Counted from the stretch's first letter, positions 54,417 through 62,732 are shown. The stretch: 64,000 nt of DNA from CAVTBX01 sp963733135 (GCA_963733135.1 CAVTBX010000008.1:1-64000); one strand, 5' to 3'. The notes: generated by a model from the letters alone, not told the origin. A program made the numbers and translations.

Positions 54417-54493
54417 GGGAGGGTGCAGGTGCAAAGCCCTAAAGGGGCTTGCACCTTGCACCCGTGCTCCCAGAACTTGTGCAAACCCTGTGT

Positions 54494-55943
54494 TCATGCG
54501 CGTTTCCACCCTGTTTGCACCTTCGCGGCGATGCCTTGCGCTTTGAGCGCGTTGAGTGCGTTCCGAACCGACCCGTCTTTCGGGTCACGATCGACGGCGC
54601 GGGCGAGGTCGGCGAGGCTCTGCGGCTCGCCAGTGAGGAGCGGTTCGAGAGCGTCTTCGAGCTCTGCGCGGACGGGTGCCGCGGCGGGATTGAGGAGGTC
54701 GTCGATTGTGCGGTCGCCGTCGGCGACGTTGACGACCTTCGAGACGTCGAACGTCTCGTTGTTGAGGGTGACGGCCTCGCCGATGATGGCGAACTCAAGC
54801 GAGCGCGGTGCGGCCGAGTAGTTGCCCTTCCCGCGCACGAGGACGCGGCGGGTGTCGTCGTCGCCGTCCGGATCCTGGGCCAGTAGGAGCGAGGAGCGGG
54901 AGACCGCGTTGAACTGATGCGAGCCGGCTACGAGGTCGCGGAACGAGCGCGGGTTCCCCTTGGTCGGGTGGAGGAGTCCGAGCACCGCGGCTTGCTGGTC
55001 GGCGGCGACCCGTCGGAGCGGCGTCAGCGCCTGCCGAACAGCCTTCGGGTTGTTGATCGCCTCGCCGCCGGTGCCGCCCGGGACGTGGTCGAGAAGCTGG
55101 TCGAAGACGACGAGCGAGATGCTCTCCTGCTCGATCGTGCGGGCGAGCCGTCGCGCTGTCGTGGCGAGATCGTCGAGATACTCGCCGTCATCGAGAGTGC
55201 GAAGGCGGGTCAGGTCGGCGCCCGCCGTCCAGAGCCGAGGAACCCAGACGGCGTCGAAGCTGTCCTCGTCGCCGACGATCAGCACGTTCGCCGGCGACCC
55301 GTTGAGATCTCCCTCGAGTTCCCCCAGGTGGCGCGGGCGACGATCCAGGACGTGAGGGTGCCTTTCCCGCACGCCTCGTTGCCGACGATGAGGGAGAGGG
55401 AGCCGAGCGGCAGGCGGCGATGCCATGCCCAGCGGACGGGGCGGACGGGGAGAGGTCGACGGGGCGGGTGCGAAGCGCCGGCTGGCCGGCCTCGCCGATT
55501 TGCGCGACCGCTTCGAGTGCGGCCCGAACCTCGTCGGCCGAGGCGCCACCGTTCCAGTCGGTGTCGACGATCGGGCCGAGGATGCGGAGCCGTTGCCGCT
55601 GTCGAGCCTTGGTCGCGACGATGCGTGCGTAGTGGGCCGCGTTTGCCGTCGCGGGGACGAGGGCGGCCAGCTCGCGGATGCGGTCGGCGCCGCCGGGCAC
55701 GTCTTTGAGGCGGCCGGACTCCTCGAGCTCGCGGGTGAGGGTGATGACGTCGGCGGCCTCGCCTCGTTCGTCCATCGCGAGGGCGGCCCGATACATGACC
55801 GCGTGAGACTCCCGGTAGAAGTCGGCCGGGCCGAGCACGCCCCGCACGGCGGGCAGGACGGTCTTCGAGCTTATGAGGATCGCGCCAAGCACCGACTCCT
55901 CGGCCTCGAGCGCCTGCGGCGGGATCCTCTCCTCGCCGCTCAT
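54494..55943 (-). pseudogene. DnaB-N plus RepA-type replicative ATPase, frameshifted twice
   Basis: The repaired product is about 480 residues. The N-terminus, MSGEERIPPQALEAEESVLGAILISSKTVLPAVRGVL, is a DnaB N-terminal helicase domain; the rest is a RepA/RecA-like ATPase with GSLSLIVGNEACGKGTLTSW (Walker A, with GKG in place of GKS/T), LIVGDEDSF, and VVFDQLLDHV (Walker B). Two single-base deletions are needed: in a C run near 55450-55454 (CCCC, expected CCCCC) and in a G run near 55330 (TGGGGGAAC, expected six G). The ATG at 55943 follows GGGAGAG. It likely loads or drives element DNA replication. Confidence 0.8.
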
Positions 55944-56180
55944 GCAGCTCTCCCTAGTGCTTCCGCTATCGCCGCTGTGAGTTCGTCGGTGCGCTCGGAG
56001 CGCATCCTCGTCCTCGGCGCTCTCGGCCACCAGTCGAACGACCGCAGCGCCCTCAAGGTCGCAGACAGCCTCCAGCCGTGGGATGCGACCCCGGAAGTCC
56101 GCCGTGCCGCCTGATAGCGTTTCTGGCGGTTCGTGGTGTCGGGGGCCGTTCCGGGCGGGGCGGCCTTCGTCGTTCGTCAC
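55940..56180 (-). pseudogene. Small ORF upstream of the helicase, frame unclear
   Basis: Starting at a GTG (56180), the region reads naturally as VTNDEGRPARNG then, after a C-run indel, DTTNRQKRYQAARR; the middle reads better as LEAVCDLEGAAVVRLVAESAEDEDALRA in another frame, and the end as TDELTAAIAEALGRAA with a stop overlapping the helicase ATG. I read it as one small gene carrying two or three single-base indels. Function unknown. Confidence 0.45.
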
Positions 56181-56374
56181 GGGTTGCTCTCCTCCCCCCG
56201 GATGAGCTGCTCCACGTCCTCGACTCGGAAGCGGTGCCGGCCTTGCGGACTGAGCCGTACGGACTTGAGCCTGCCGCTGGAAACGAGCTCGCGGACACGC
56301 GGCGGCGAAACGCGAAGCATGTTCGCGACCTCCGTCACCGTCAGAAGCCTCGGCTCTACGCTGCTGATGCCCAT
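56177..56374 (-). CDS. AlpA/MerR-type excisionase-like HTH protein
   Basis: A 65-residue DNA-binding protein: RLLTVTEVANMLRVSPPRVRELVSSGRLKSVRLSPQGRHRFRVEDVEQLIRGE, a helix-turn-helix with a wing, of the AlpA/excisionase family. It is first in the minus-strand replication/integration operon and may control it or serve as an excisionase. GGAGGCGTTC precedes the ATG. Confidence 0.82.
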   Translation of the reverse strand: MGISSVEPRLLTVTEVANMLRVSPPRVRELVSSGRLKSVRLSPQGRHRFRVEDVEQLIRGEESNP

Positions 56375-56476
56375 CTGAACGCCTCCTTTTCGCTGGGCCT
56401 GTTAGTGCATGACGGCTAAAGGGACGCACTCGGGACAAGAGGCACGAAAACCCGTCGGAACTGCGAACATGCGTTC

Positions 56477-56836
56477 GTGACCTCGGAAGGCTCGGCCTAC
56501 GCTCGCTTCCGCCGCGCCCTCGACGCTCGCGACGCATTCGGAGCAACAGCCGCCGCACTAGAACTCCACCACGTGGGCCTCGCCGACGCCCTCGAGCTCG
56601 TCCTCATCTACCTAGACCGGCAGCCGGCCAAGTTCGAGCGGGCGGCGCTGCGCTGGCATGCACGGTTTACAAAGGACGCCGGCCTCACCCTGGACGACTC
56701 ACTCGCGGCGCTGGGGCTACTTGCAGCGCTTCGAGGCAGGCGTGCCACGGAAGCGGCCCACGGACTGGCCGAGCTCGTCGGTACGAACCGGACGCTTCTC
56801 CCCATCGCGGCCGTATTGAAGCGATGGGCCTCCTAG
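56477..56836 (+). CDS. Hypothetical all-helical protein
   Basis: A 119-residue protein, GTG start, reading VTSEGSAYARFRRALDARDAFGATAAALELHHVGLADALELVLIYL then RAALRWHARFTKDAGLTLDDSLAALGLLAALRGRR. Strongly helical, with conserved-looking codon use. Similar short ORFs occur widely in actinobacteria without known function. It is divergent from the AlpA-like gene, and its stop overlaps the convergent sigma-like gene. Confidence 0.7.
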   Translation: MTSEGSAYARFRRALDARDAFGATAAALELHHVGLADALELVLIYLDRQPAKFERAALRWHARFTKDAGLTLDDSLAALGLLAALRGRRATEAAHGLAELVGTNRTLLPIAAVLKRWAS

Positions 56837-57111
56837 GAGGGATTGGCGATATCGCGGGACTGCAAGTATGCGAGCAGCCGAACTACCAGGGGACTCGTGT
56901 CATCATGGGCACGCGGCTGCCGCCACAAATCCATGAACGCTTCGTATACCGCCTGCTCAGCGGCTGCGACATTCTCGCATGTGAGTAGCGCGAGCTTCCA
57001 GACGGGCGTGATGTGTCGGTCGTAGACGGCCTCCAGCGCGTCGGCTTCTCGTGCCGCGATCAGGAACAGCAAATCGCCGTCCGGCAGATGTTCTAGACCC
57101 CTTGCGCTCAA
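56833..57111 (-). CDS. Orphan sigma-70 region 2-like protein
   Basis: A 92-residue protein of the pattern LPDGDLLFLIAAREADALEAVYDRHITPVWKLALLTCENVAAAEQAVYEAFMDLWRQP, which is ECF sigma region 2 (core-RNA-polymerase binding and -10 recognition). No region 4 follows before its stop or in neighbouring frames. It could be a fragment, an anti-sigma-like competitor, or a split sigma factor. It lies in the mobile element cargo. Confidence 0.65.
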   Translation of the reverse strand: MSARGLEHLPDGDLLFLIAAREADALEAVYDRHITPVWKLALLTCENVAAAEQAVYEAFMDLWRQPRAHDDTSPLVVRLLAYLQSRDIANPS

Positions 57112-57475
57112 CCCCCTGTCTTAGTGCCGCATTGTGCGGGCTGGAAACATGGAGGCCCACGGCGCCGAAGCCGCGGACTATGCCGCGAGCGGAACGCAGG
57201 CAGACGAATGGGACGCAGCCGCGCTCCCGCGTCTCGTCCATCACGCGGTTGTTGTCGTACCCCTTGCCCATCGCGCACGTCTCGGGTTTGAACCCGCGAG
57301 CGCGGATCGCCAACGACCTCCTGTAGCTCCGCGGCGCCAAAGGGTCTTACGACCCCTCGTAGTATCTGGCCGTGGTCTGCGAAGAGTGCGGAGTCGAAGC
57401 CGGTGGCCGTGGTGTTCTGCTCTGAATGCGCTGCGCGGGAGTTCGGTAGCTACGAGAGCTGAGGAACATGGGTCT
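57112..57475. other. Gene-poor stretch in element cargo
   Basis: No clear gene. A T-loop-like GGGTTTGAACCC (around 57285) is present without a supporting tRNA fold. Upstream signals for the gene at 57476 should lie at the right end. Confidence 0.35.
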
Positions 57476-57768
57476 ATGCCACTAAGCGACGCTGAGCTCT
57501 TCGATTTCAACGCTGCGCTAATCGAGGACTACGACGACGAGAAAGCCCAAGTCGACCTCGAGACGTATGGGGACGCGTTCCGCTTTCAGCTCATCGCCGC
57601 GCTGCACCTGGACGCCTGGGTTGCGTCTCTACAAGAAGACGAGGCCATCTTGGGCCCGGGCGAAGTCCGCGGCTGGGTGAACGCACTCAAAGCGTTGCGG
57701 CCTCGCTGCGCAAGGGTGACTACCTACCGGGCGGTACGTTCTACGAGCAAGTCGTCCGCGACCGTTAG
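57476..57768 (+). CDS. Hypothetical protein, C-terminus frameshifted
   Basis: Repaired length about 98 residues: MPLSDAELFDFNAALIEDYDDEKAQVDLETYG ... DEAILGPGEVRGWVNALKAL. In the raw sequence the frame is lost after KALRP; one missing G near 57700 restores AASLRKGDYLPGGTFYEQVVRDR with a natural TAG at 57766-57768. No function is recognised. Confidence 0.6.
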
Positions 57769-57939
57769 ACGATGAGCAGGCCCCGCTTGCCGTCGTAGAC
57801 GCTCCGCCTTTCGTCGGCGTGAGCGACCCGCCAGACCGCGAACGCGAGTGCGCCGTGCGATTGACAGGACTCTCGTCTAGACGAAAATGAGAGATGCGAA
57901 CCCGGTCTGCGGCGATTCTCCGGGTGCGCATCTGCGGCA

Positions 57940-58179
57940 ATGCGAATCGAGGTCAGCGATCCGGCGCTCGTAGACGAGCTTGCGCAGTCGCTTCGGCGCT
58001 GCGAATACGGCGTCGTGCGCACGGGGCGCCACGAGGTCGAGGTCACCTTCGAGCCCGCCCGGTCGGGCGTCGCAGAGATCGAGGGTGCGGCCGAACTCGA
58101 GATCGACCTGTACCTGAAGGTCTGGGAGGCAACGCACGCTGGCACCCACACCAAGCGCACGGCCAAGACCCGCGCCTGA
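57940..58179 (+). CDS. Small conserved protein, paralogue of the gene at 32805
   Basis: A 79-residue protein (MRIEVSDPALVDELAQSLRR ... IDLYLKVWEATHAGTHTKRTAKTRA) aligning with the 70-residue product at 32805-33017, with a similar 60-base upstream stretch. One copy is chromosomal, this one in the element. Function unknown. Confidence 0.65.
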   Translation: MRIEVSDPALVDELAQSLRRCEYGVVRTGRHEVEVTFEPARSGVAEIEGAAELEIDLYLKVWEATHAGTHTKRTAKTRA

Positions 58180-58197
58180 ACCACGGCGCTGGGCCGC

Positions 58198-58236
58198 GGG
58201 GAGCCCGGAGGCTACTGCGGTGGCCTTCGGCTCCCC
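58198..58236 (+). terminator. Possible terminator
   Basis: GGGGAGCC (58198-58205) pairs with GGCTCCCC (58229-58236), 19 bases after the stop of the gene at 57940. There is no T-run, so rho-independent termination is only probable. Confidence 0.4.
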
Positions 58237-58388
58237 ACCAAAGTGGACAGCGACATGGGCTTCAAGCTGGGCGGCGGCCAGGTAAAGCGCCCGGGTCAGG
58301 GCGCACCCCCTGCGGCGAGGGCCCCGGCCCACCGCCCAAACCCGCGCTTCGGCCTCTAATCCGCAATGCCTTCCGAGCCGATGGTCTT

Positions 58389-58682
58389 TTAGGAGGAGAT
58401 GAACGTATGCGCCGGATACATCTCGGGCTCTGCCTCGATGCCTACCTCCTGAAGGATTGGAATGAGTGTCTCCCCAAACCGTCGGGCGGCCTCCTCGGAC
58501 TCCCACACATCGACAATGCGGAAGCCGCCATCCGCCTCCCCGGCAGCGTGAACTAAGAGGCCCTCGACGGGCCAGTCCGAAGGCGACTCCAAGCGGCTCT
58601 TCCCACCAGTCAGTCTACGAATGGTCTCCTCGTAGTTCTCCTGCGTCACTCCAAGCCCCTGATGAACGAGCACGACTGCCAT
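58389..58682 (-). CDS. ABM-like small dimeric alpha/beta barrel protein
   Basis: A 97-residue protein: AVVLVHQGLGVTQENYEETIRRL, then LLVHAAGEADGGFRIVDVWESEEAARRFGETLIPILQEVGI. The strand-helix-strand pattern with a late WES..A.R.F helix is typical of ABM-like monooxygenases/hypothetical proteins. Start ATG 58682. Function unknown; carried in the element cargo. Confidence 0.75.
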   Translation of the reverse strand: MAVVLVHQGLGVTQENYEETIRRLTGGKSRLESPSDWPVEGLLVHAAGEADGGFRIVDVWESEEAARRFGETLIPILQEVGIEAEPEMYPAHTFISS

Positions 58683-58881
58683 CGCGACCTCACTATCGTC
58701 GGAAACGGCACGACCCTACGACAACCCTAAGGCCCGTTCAATTCAGACGACCGCAGCCGCGCAGTTACCCTCCTCCCGATGCGCTGCGTCGAGTGCGGAG
58801 CCGAGGCCGACGACCGAGCTTTCTGCTGGCGTCGCGTTCATCGGCGAGGAGGACGACGGCGGGCTCGAGCCTGGGTTCCGT

Positions 58882-58898
58882 AGCCCCGGTTCGGGGCT
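58882..58898. terminator. Short GC hairpin
   Basis: AGCCCCG-GTT-CGGGGCT between the ABM-like gene (minus) and the WAVG-repeat gene (plus, starts 58974). Possible attenuator or terminator; no T-run. Confidence 0.3.
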
Positions 58899-58973
58899 GA
58901 GCGGGGCCTTTCGCGAGGCTTGCCATCGGCCCTTGCGGGTCGTAGGCTGCTGATGGCTTCGAGGAGGCGAGGG

Positions 58974-60131
58974 ATGTTGCGAAGGCGGGTCGTGCTGAGT
59001 GGTCTGGTTGCCGCTGGTGCGCTCGTGCTTTCCGGCCAGGGAGTAGCCGCTGTTTGCGCTCCGTGGCGAACGGTCTCGGTTCCCGGCGGCACGGGCCTCG
59101 GCGGCTTGGAGGCTGTCGCCGCGCACTCGCGAAGCGATGCGATGGCGGTTGGGGCCCAGCACCTCTTCGAGCCAGTCGGGCACGCCTTGGCTCTTCACCG
59201 GGGGCCGGGTGGGCCGTGGCGAGCAGTCCCCGTGCCGGCGCGGGGGAGTGTGTCGCAGTTGAGCGATGTGACGCGCATCCCCGGCTCGGACGACTACTGG
59301 GCCGTTGGCAGCTTTACCACGAACGCAGGCGCGATTCGCTCGCACATCGTGCGCTGGACGGGCAGCAAGTGGGTCGTCGTACCCAGCCCCTACGTGGCGG
59401 GCTACAGGACGAGGCTCAGAGGTGTGACGGCGCTCTCGGCGTCGAACGCTTGGGCGGTCGGAAGCTACGAGTCGTTCGCGCCGTTCTCTGCCTTCACGTT
59501 CGTGTTGCGCTGGAACGGAACCAGTTGGAACAGAGTTAGCAGCCCGAGTCCCGTCCACCAGTCCTCGGTTTCGGGCTTGCCTTTCGATCGCCTCAACGAC
59601 GCCCTTGCCGTGGCGCCAGGCAACCTCTGGACGGTCGGCGACATGACCTACCAGGGCGCTGACGATGACCGTGCCACCCTGGTCATGCACCGGCAGGCGT
59701 CCGCTTGGGGGACGTTGTCGCTTCCCCAGCAAAGCTTCGAGGACACGCTCGAGTCGCTCTCGGCGCTCTCACCGCAAGACATCTGGACGGTTGGCTGGGC
59801 CCTCGGCCCGGGTGGCGCAGGAACTTCACCACCCTTCACGTTTCACTGGGACGGCCAGGCATGGTCGGAGGCAGCCGTGCCCCTACCGCGCTTTTTTGAC
59901 GAGGCCTACCTCTACGGGGTCGATTCACTATCCCAAACCAAGAGCTGGGCCGTCGGGCGGCTCGACCCCGGGGGAACATGGGTGCTCCGATGGAACGGCA
60001 CAGCCTGGAAGACCGTCGACGAAGCGAGCGTCCCCGGCTTCCTGCGAGACGTCACCCACGTCCCCAACACCGAGATCACCTGGGCCGTCGGTTTCTTAGG
60101 CAGCAGCCCGCTTATCGAACGTCACTGCTAG
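58974..60131 (+). CDS. Secreted WAVG-repeat (beta-propeller-like) protein, element copy
   Basis: A 385-residue paralogue of the product at 19795-20955, sharing the signal peptide (MLRRRVVLSGLVAAGALVLS), the CAPWRTVSVP segment after it and the NAWAVGS...LRWNGTSW repeats to the end. GAGGAGGCGAGG precedes the ATG. It lies within the mobile element, so it may have been captured from, or moved between, hosts of this lineage. Confidence 0.82.
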   Translation: MLRRRVVLSGLVAAGALVLSGQGVAAVCAPWRTVSVPGGTGLGGLEAVAAHSRSDAMAVGAQHLFEPVGHALALHRGPGGPWRAVPVPARGSVSQLSDVTRIPGSDDYWAVGSFTTNAGAIRSHIVRWTGSKWVVVPSPYVAGYRTRLRGVTALSASNAWAVGSYESFAPFSAFTFVLRWNGTSWNRVSSPSPVHQSSVSGLPFDRLNDALAVAPGNLWTVGDMTYQGADDDRATLVMHRQASAWGTLSLPQQSFEDTLESLSALSPQDIWTVGWALGPGGAGTSPPFTFHWDGQAWSEAAVPLPRFFDEAYLYGVDSLSQTKSWAVGRLDPGGTWVLRWNGTAWKTVDEASVPGFLRDVTHVPNTEITWAVGFLGSSPLIERHC

Positions 60132-60281
60132 ACGTCTCCAAGCGAGGACGACGGCGAGCTCACTGTTGCTTGTGTTCTGCCCCGAGTGCGCCGCCCGCGA
60201 GTTCGATCAGCCGCCCGCACTCAAGGTCGACTGAAGCGACCGCCGCTCGTCGTCCCCTTACGCGATCCAGTTCTTGAACGT

Positions 60282-60467
60282 CAGCCGCCACACTCGCCAT
60301 CGAGGCTAAGCCAGTACTCATGCGGCCTTTTCCGGCCCTTCTGCTGGCTTCTGTGCCGACTCTCCCGCCTCGGAGATGTCCACTAGGGCGGGGAAACAGC
60401 GGTGCAAGGAGACGGGGGACGACCCCCCTCGCCGCACCCGCCTCCCCGCTCCTTCGGGCTCCCGCAT
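60282..60467 (-). CDS. Short ORF with an HNH-protein-like tail, frameshifted
   Basis: Reads MREPEGAGRRVRRGG ... LVDISEAGESAQKPAEGPEK, then the frame is broken by one base; repaired it continues PHEYWLSLDGECGG and stops at 60282. The tail SAxKPxExPEKPHxYWLS also ends the HNH protein upstream, and about 75 bases of DNA are similar between the two. May be a decayed duplicate tail. Confidence 0.4.
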
Positions 60468-60516
60468 TCCCGAAAGAGGCGCTAATGCTTCCCGCTGATC
60501 AGCGGTGCAAACCAAT

Positions 60517-61011
60517 TTATGGCGGGTAGGCCCTTGCGATCGTTGCTGGATCAGCGCAGCGCGGCCTGCCGATCGGCTCGCCGTCCAACGAGATGAGCGT
60601 CCCGCCACCCCAATCTCGCGACCATGGCCCACCATGCGGGCTGAGCCAGTATTTATGCGGCTTTTCCGGCTCTTCTGGTGGCTTCTCAGCCGACTTCCCC
60701 GCATCGGGGAGAGGGACGGCCACCGGGATTTGGGTGGACGGCCGTGCCGCAAAAACTCGGCGGTCGGCGCTGTCGACGGTGCGGTGACACGAGCGGCAGA
60801 GGACGCGTAGGTTGCTGGGGTCGTAGGGTGCGCCGCCGTGTTTGAGGGCGATGATGTGGTGGACGTCGAGGTTTTGGTCGTGGCCGCAGCGTTGGCACGT
60901 GCGTCCGCCGCGGATGAGGGTGCGGCGGCGTGCGTCCTTCCACCGCCTTGTCCCGTAGAGCTTGCGCCAGGGTTCGTTGGCGAGACGCTGACGTGTCTTG
61001 GCGCTGGCCAC
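60517..61011 (-). CDS. HNH endonuclease
   Basis: A 164-residue HNH nuclease. Cys39/Cys42 and Cys72/Cys75 form the zinc-type clamp around NLDVHHIIALKHGG (HH at 51-52) and SNLRVLCRSCHR, with Asn67. In HK97-type phages HNH proteins assist terminase cleavage at packaging; in this element a packaging or nicking role is plausible. The C-terminal tail has a Pro/Glu-rich segment ending PHKYWLSPHGGPW. Confidence 0.88.
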   Translation of the reverse strand: MASAKTRQRLANEPWRKLYGTRRWKDARRRTLIRGGRTCQRCGHDQNLDVHHIIALKHGGAPYDPSNLRVLCRSCHRTVDSADRRVFAARPSTQIPVAVPLPDAGKSAEKPPEEPEKPHKYWLSPHGGPWSRDWGGGTLISLDGEPIGRPRCADPATIARAYPP

Positions 61012-61013
61012 CC

Positions 61014-61331
61014 CTAGCCTCTCAAGAGGAAGACGCCTTCCGGCTCGGCGTCTTCCTCATACCGGTAGATGCCGAACGCTTTTCGGAGCGCTCGTTCGAG
61101 CCGGTCGAGATCGCGTGGCGGCATCCGACGAAGGCGGCCGTAGTGCGCTCGACAGGTGAGGATGACGGCGATGTCGTCGTTGTCGTGGAGACCGACCTGG
61201 GCGGTCGGCCCGGAGCAGGTGGAGAGGGGGGAGTAGAGGCAGCGGCCCTCGCTGAGTGCGGCGTACGCCTGGTCGGGCGTCGGGTGCCGGCGAGATCGAG
61301 GCCGACGGCGAAACAGTCGCCTGAACATCAT
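61014..61331 (-). CDS. Hypothetical protein between capsid and HNH genes
   Basis: A 105-residue protein beginning MMFRRLFRRRPRSRRHPTPDQAYAALSEGRC with a C-terminal helix (DLDRLERALRKAFGIYRYEEDAEPEG). Contains a few Cys/His (CLYSPLSTC, CRAHYG). Not recognised. It starts two bases after the capsid frame's end, within the same late-type cluster. Confidence 0.6.
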   Translation of the reverse strand: MMFRRLFRRRPRSRRHPTPDQAYAALSEGRCLYSPLSTCSGPTAQVGLHDNDDIAVILTCRAHYGRLRRMPPRDLDRLERALRKAFGIYRYEEDAEPEGVFLLRG

Positions 61332-61334
61332 CTT

Positions 61335-62416
61335 CTACGTGACCGAGTTGGCCAGGATCCGAAACGCGTCGACCAAGACGATCCGGCCATCGAGACGTTC
61401 GAACGCTCTATAGGCGAGCTGGCCGTTGTCGCGTGGATTTCCACCTGCCTCTGAACTCCGAGCCCACGCACGCGCCGGACGGCGTAGCCGAGCCGGATGT
61501 CTCCGACGACGACGGAGCGGGCGTTGGCAGCGGCGACGGGCATGTCCGCCGACACGTGGACGGGCCGAGAGAACAACGTCGGCTCGGCAGCGTGGAGGCT
61601 GGGTAGGACGAGGCTGCCCGCCGTGTCGGTGAGCCCGGTGAGCGACGAGAACGCGGACGGGGACATGAGCCAGGACGCCGTGGGCTGGTAGGCGACGGGG
61701 AGCGCGTCGTAGGCGGCACGGACGTCGGCGAGCTTGAAGCCGGTCGCGGAGCCGGTCGCGGCGGTGACGACGCGTGACGCCGTTGCCCGACGTTGTGATG
61801 CCGAGCGGTTTGCCGGTGCCGTCGCCTGTTGCGAAGGCGGGCTCCTCGAGCGCGGCGATCCGCTGGCCCAGTTCGTCGGCGAGGTAGGTGTCGAAGTCCT
61901 CGAGTGCGTCCTGGGCCAGCTCCTCGGAGACGATCACCTTCGTCATCCCCTTGAACGCTCCCAGGCTGACCTGTCCGAACGTCTCGTCGGTCGCGGTCAC
62001 AGCGGCGTTCTCGGCAGTCCACGCGCCGGTTCCGTGGGCGGTGGCGGTGCCGAGCGGGATCGGCCGGCCGTGGTCGGTCTCGAGGCGCGGGCAAGCTCGC
62101 CGATCACACCGCGAGCCCGACGGGCCGACGTCACCAGCTCGTCGAGATCCGCCGGCACCAGGTACGCGCCGGCACCGGCGGACGCCTTCGAGAGCACCCT
62201 CAGCTCCTGGTCATCCAGAACCTTCGCCGCGTCGCCCCCGTACGGATCCCTCGAAGAGAAGATGGGTGGCGCCAGCAGGTATTTCCACCACGCAGCCGCC
62301 GGGTCGGCGACGACGACGTGTGTGGCACCGCCCCGGTTTCGGAACTCTGCGTAGGAGGAGCGGCTTCGGTCGCCGCGGGTTGCTCGTTCGACTAGTTCTT
62401 CGGCGATCGCCGCCAT
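61335..62416 (-). pseudogene. HK97-type phage major capsid protein, frameshifted three times
   Basis: The repaired product is about 360 residues. N-terminal MAAIAEELVERATRGDRSRS leads through AGAYLVPADLDELVTSARRARGVIGELA, then LGTATAHGTGAWTAENA, FGQVSLGAFKGMTKVIVSEELAQDALEDFDTYL, AFATGDGTGKPLGI, and ends FRILANSVT, the pattern of gp5-type capsid proteins. Three single-base indels are needed: a deletion near 62088-62092, an insertion near 61770-61772 and a deletion near 61429-61431. It is preceded by an HTH gene (stop three bases upstream). Either decayed or misassembled. Confidence 0.82.
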
Positions 62417-62418
62417 GG

Positions 62419-62610
62419 TCAGACTTCTCCTCGTCTCAGTAGGTCGATGACCGAGTCGCGCTGAACACGAAGTTGACCGCCGACCCGAAACGCCCGCAGC
62501 TCCCGCCGGCCGATCAGCCGCCGCACCGTCTTCTCGCTCACTCGAAGGGCCGTGCTCACTTCCTGCAGCGTGAGCAACGAGTGAGCGGGAGGAGGGGCAT
62601 TCATGGTCAT
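62419..62610 (-). CDS. AlpA/excisionase-like HTH protein
   Basis: A 63-residue winged HTH: HSLLTLQEVSTALRVSEKTVRRLIGRRELRAFRVGGQLRVQRDSVIDLLRRGE, as in AlpA-type regulators and excisionases. It is first in the capsid cluster, next to the right attachment core. ATG at 62610; an upstream in-frame extension is unlikely. Confidence 0.85.
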   Translation of the reverse strand: MTMNAPPPAHSLLTLQEVSTALRVSEKTVRRLIGRRELRAFRVGGQLRVQRDSVIDLLRRGEV

Positions 62611-62714
62611 CAGTAGACAGATCCTCCCGACGGTTCCGGGCTGTGAGCGTCGCATCGCCCGAAACGTCGGAGGGGGTACATCACGAGTTTCCCCGAGAAA
62701 CCTCGGACGTCAGG

Positions 62715-62732
62715 GCTGACTAGAAGCTGACT
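62715..62732 (+). repeat. Integrase arm-type repeat pair, right
   Basis: GCTGACT at 62715-62721 and 62726-62732 (spacing 11), the counterpart of the pair at 52189-52207. It lies 73 bases inside the tRNA-Gly core. Confidence 0.65.

Noticed and set aside
57270..57310. T-arm-like GGGTTTGAACCC suggesting another tRNA
   Set aside because: No acceptor or anticodon arm can be folded around it.
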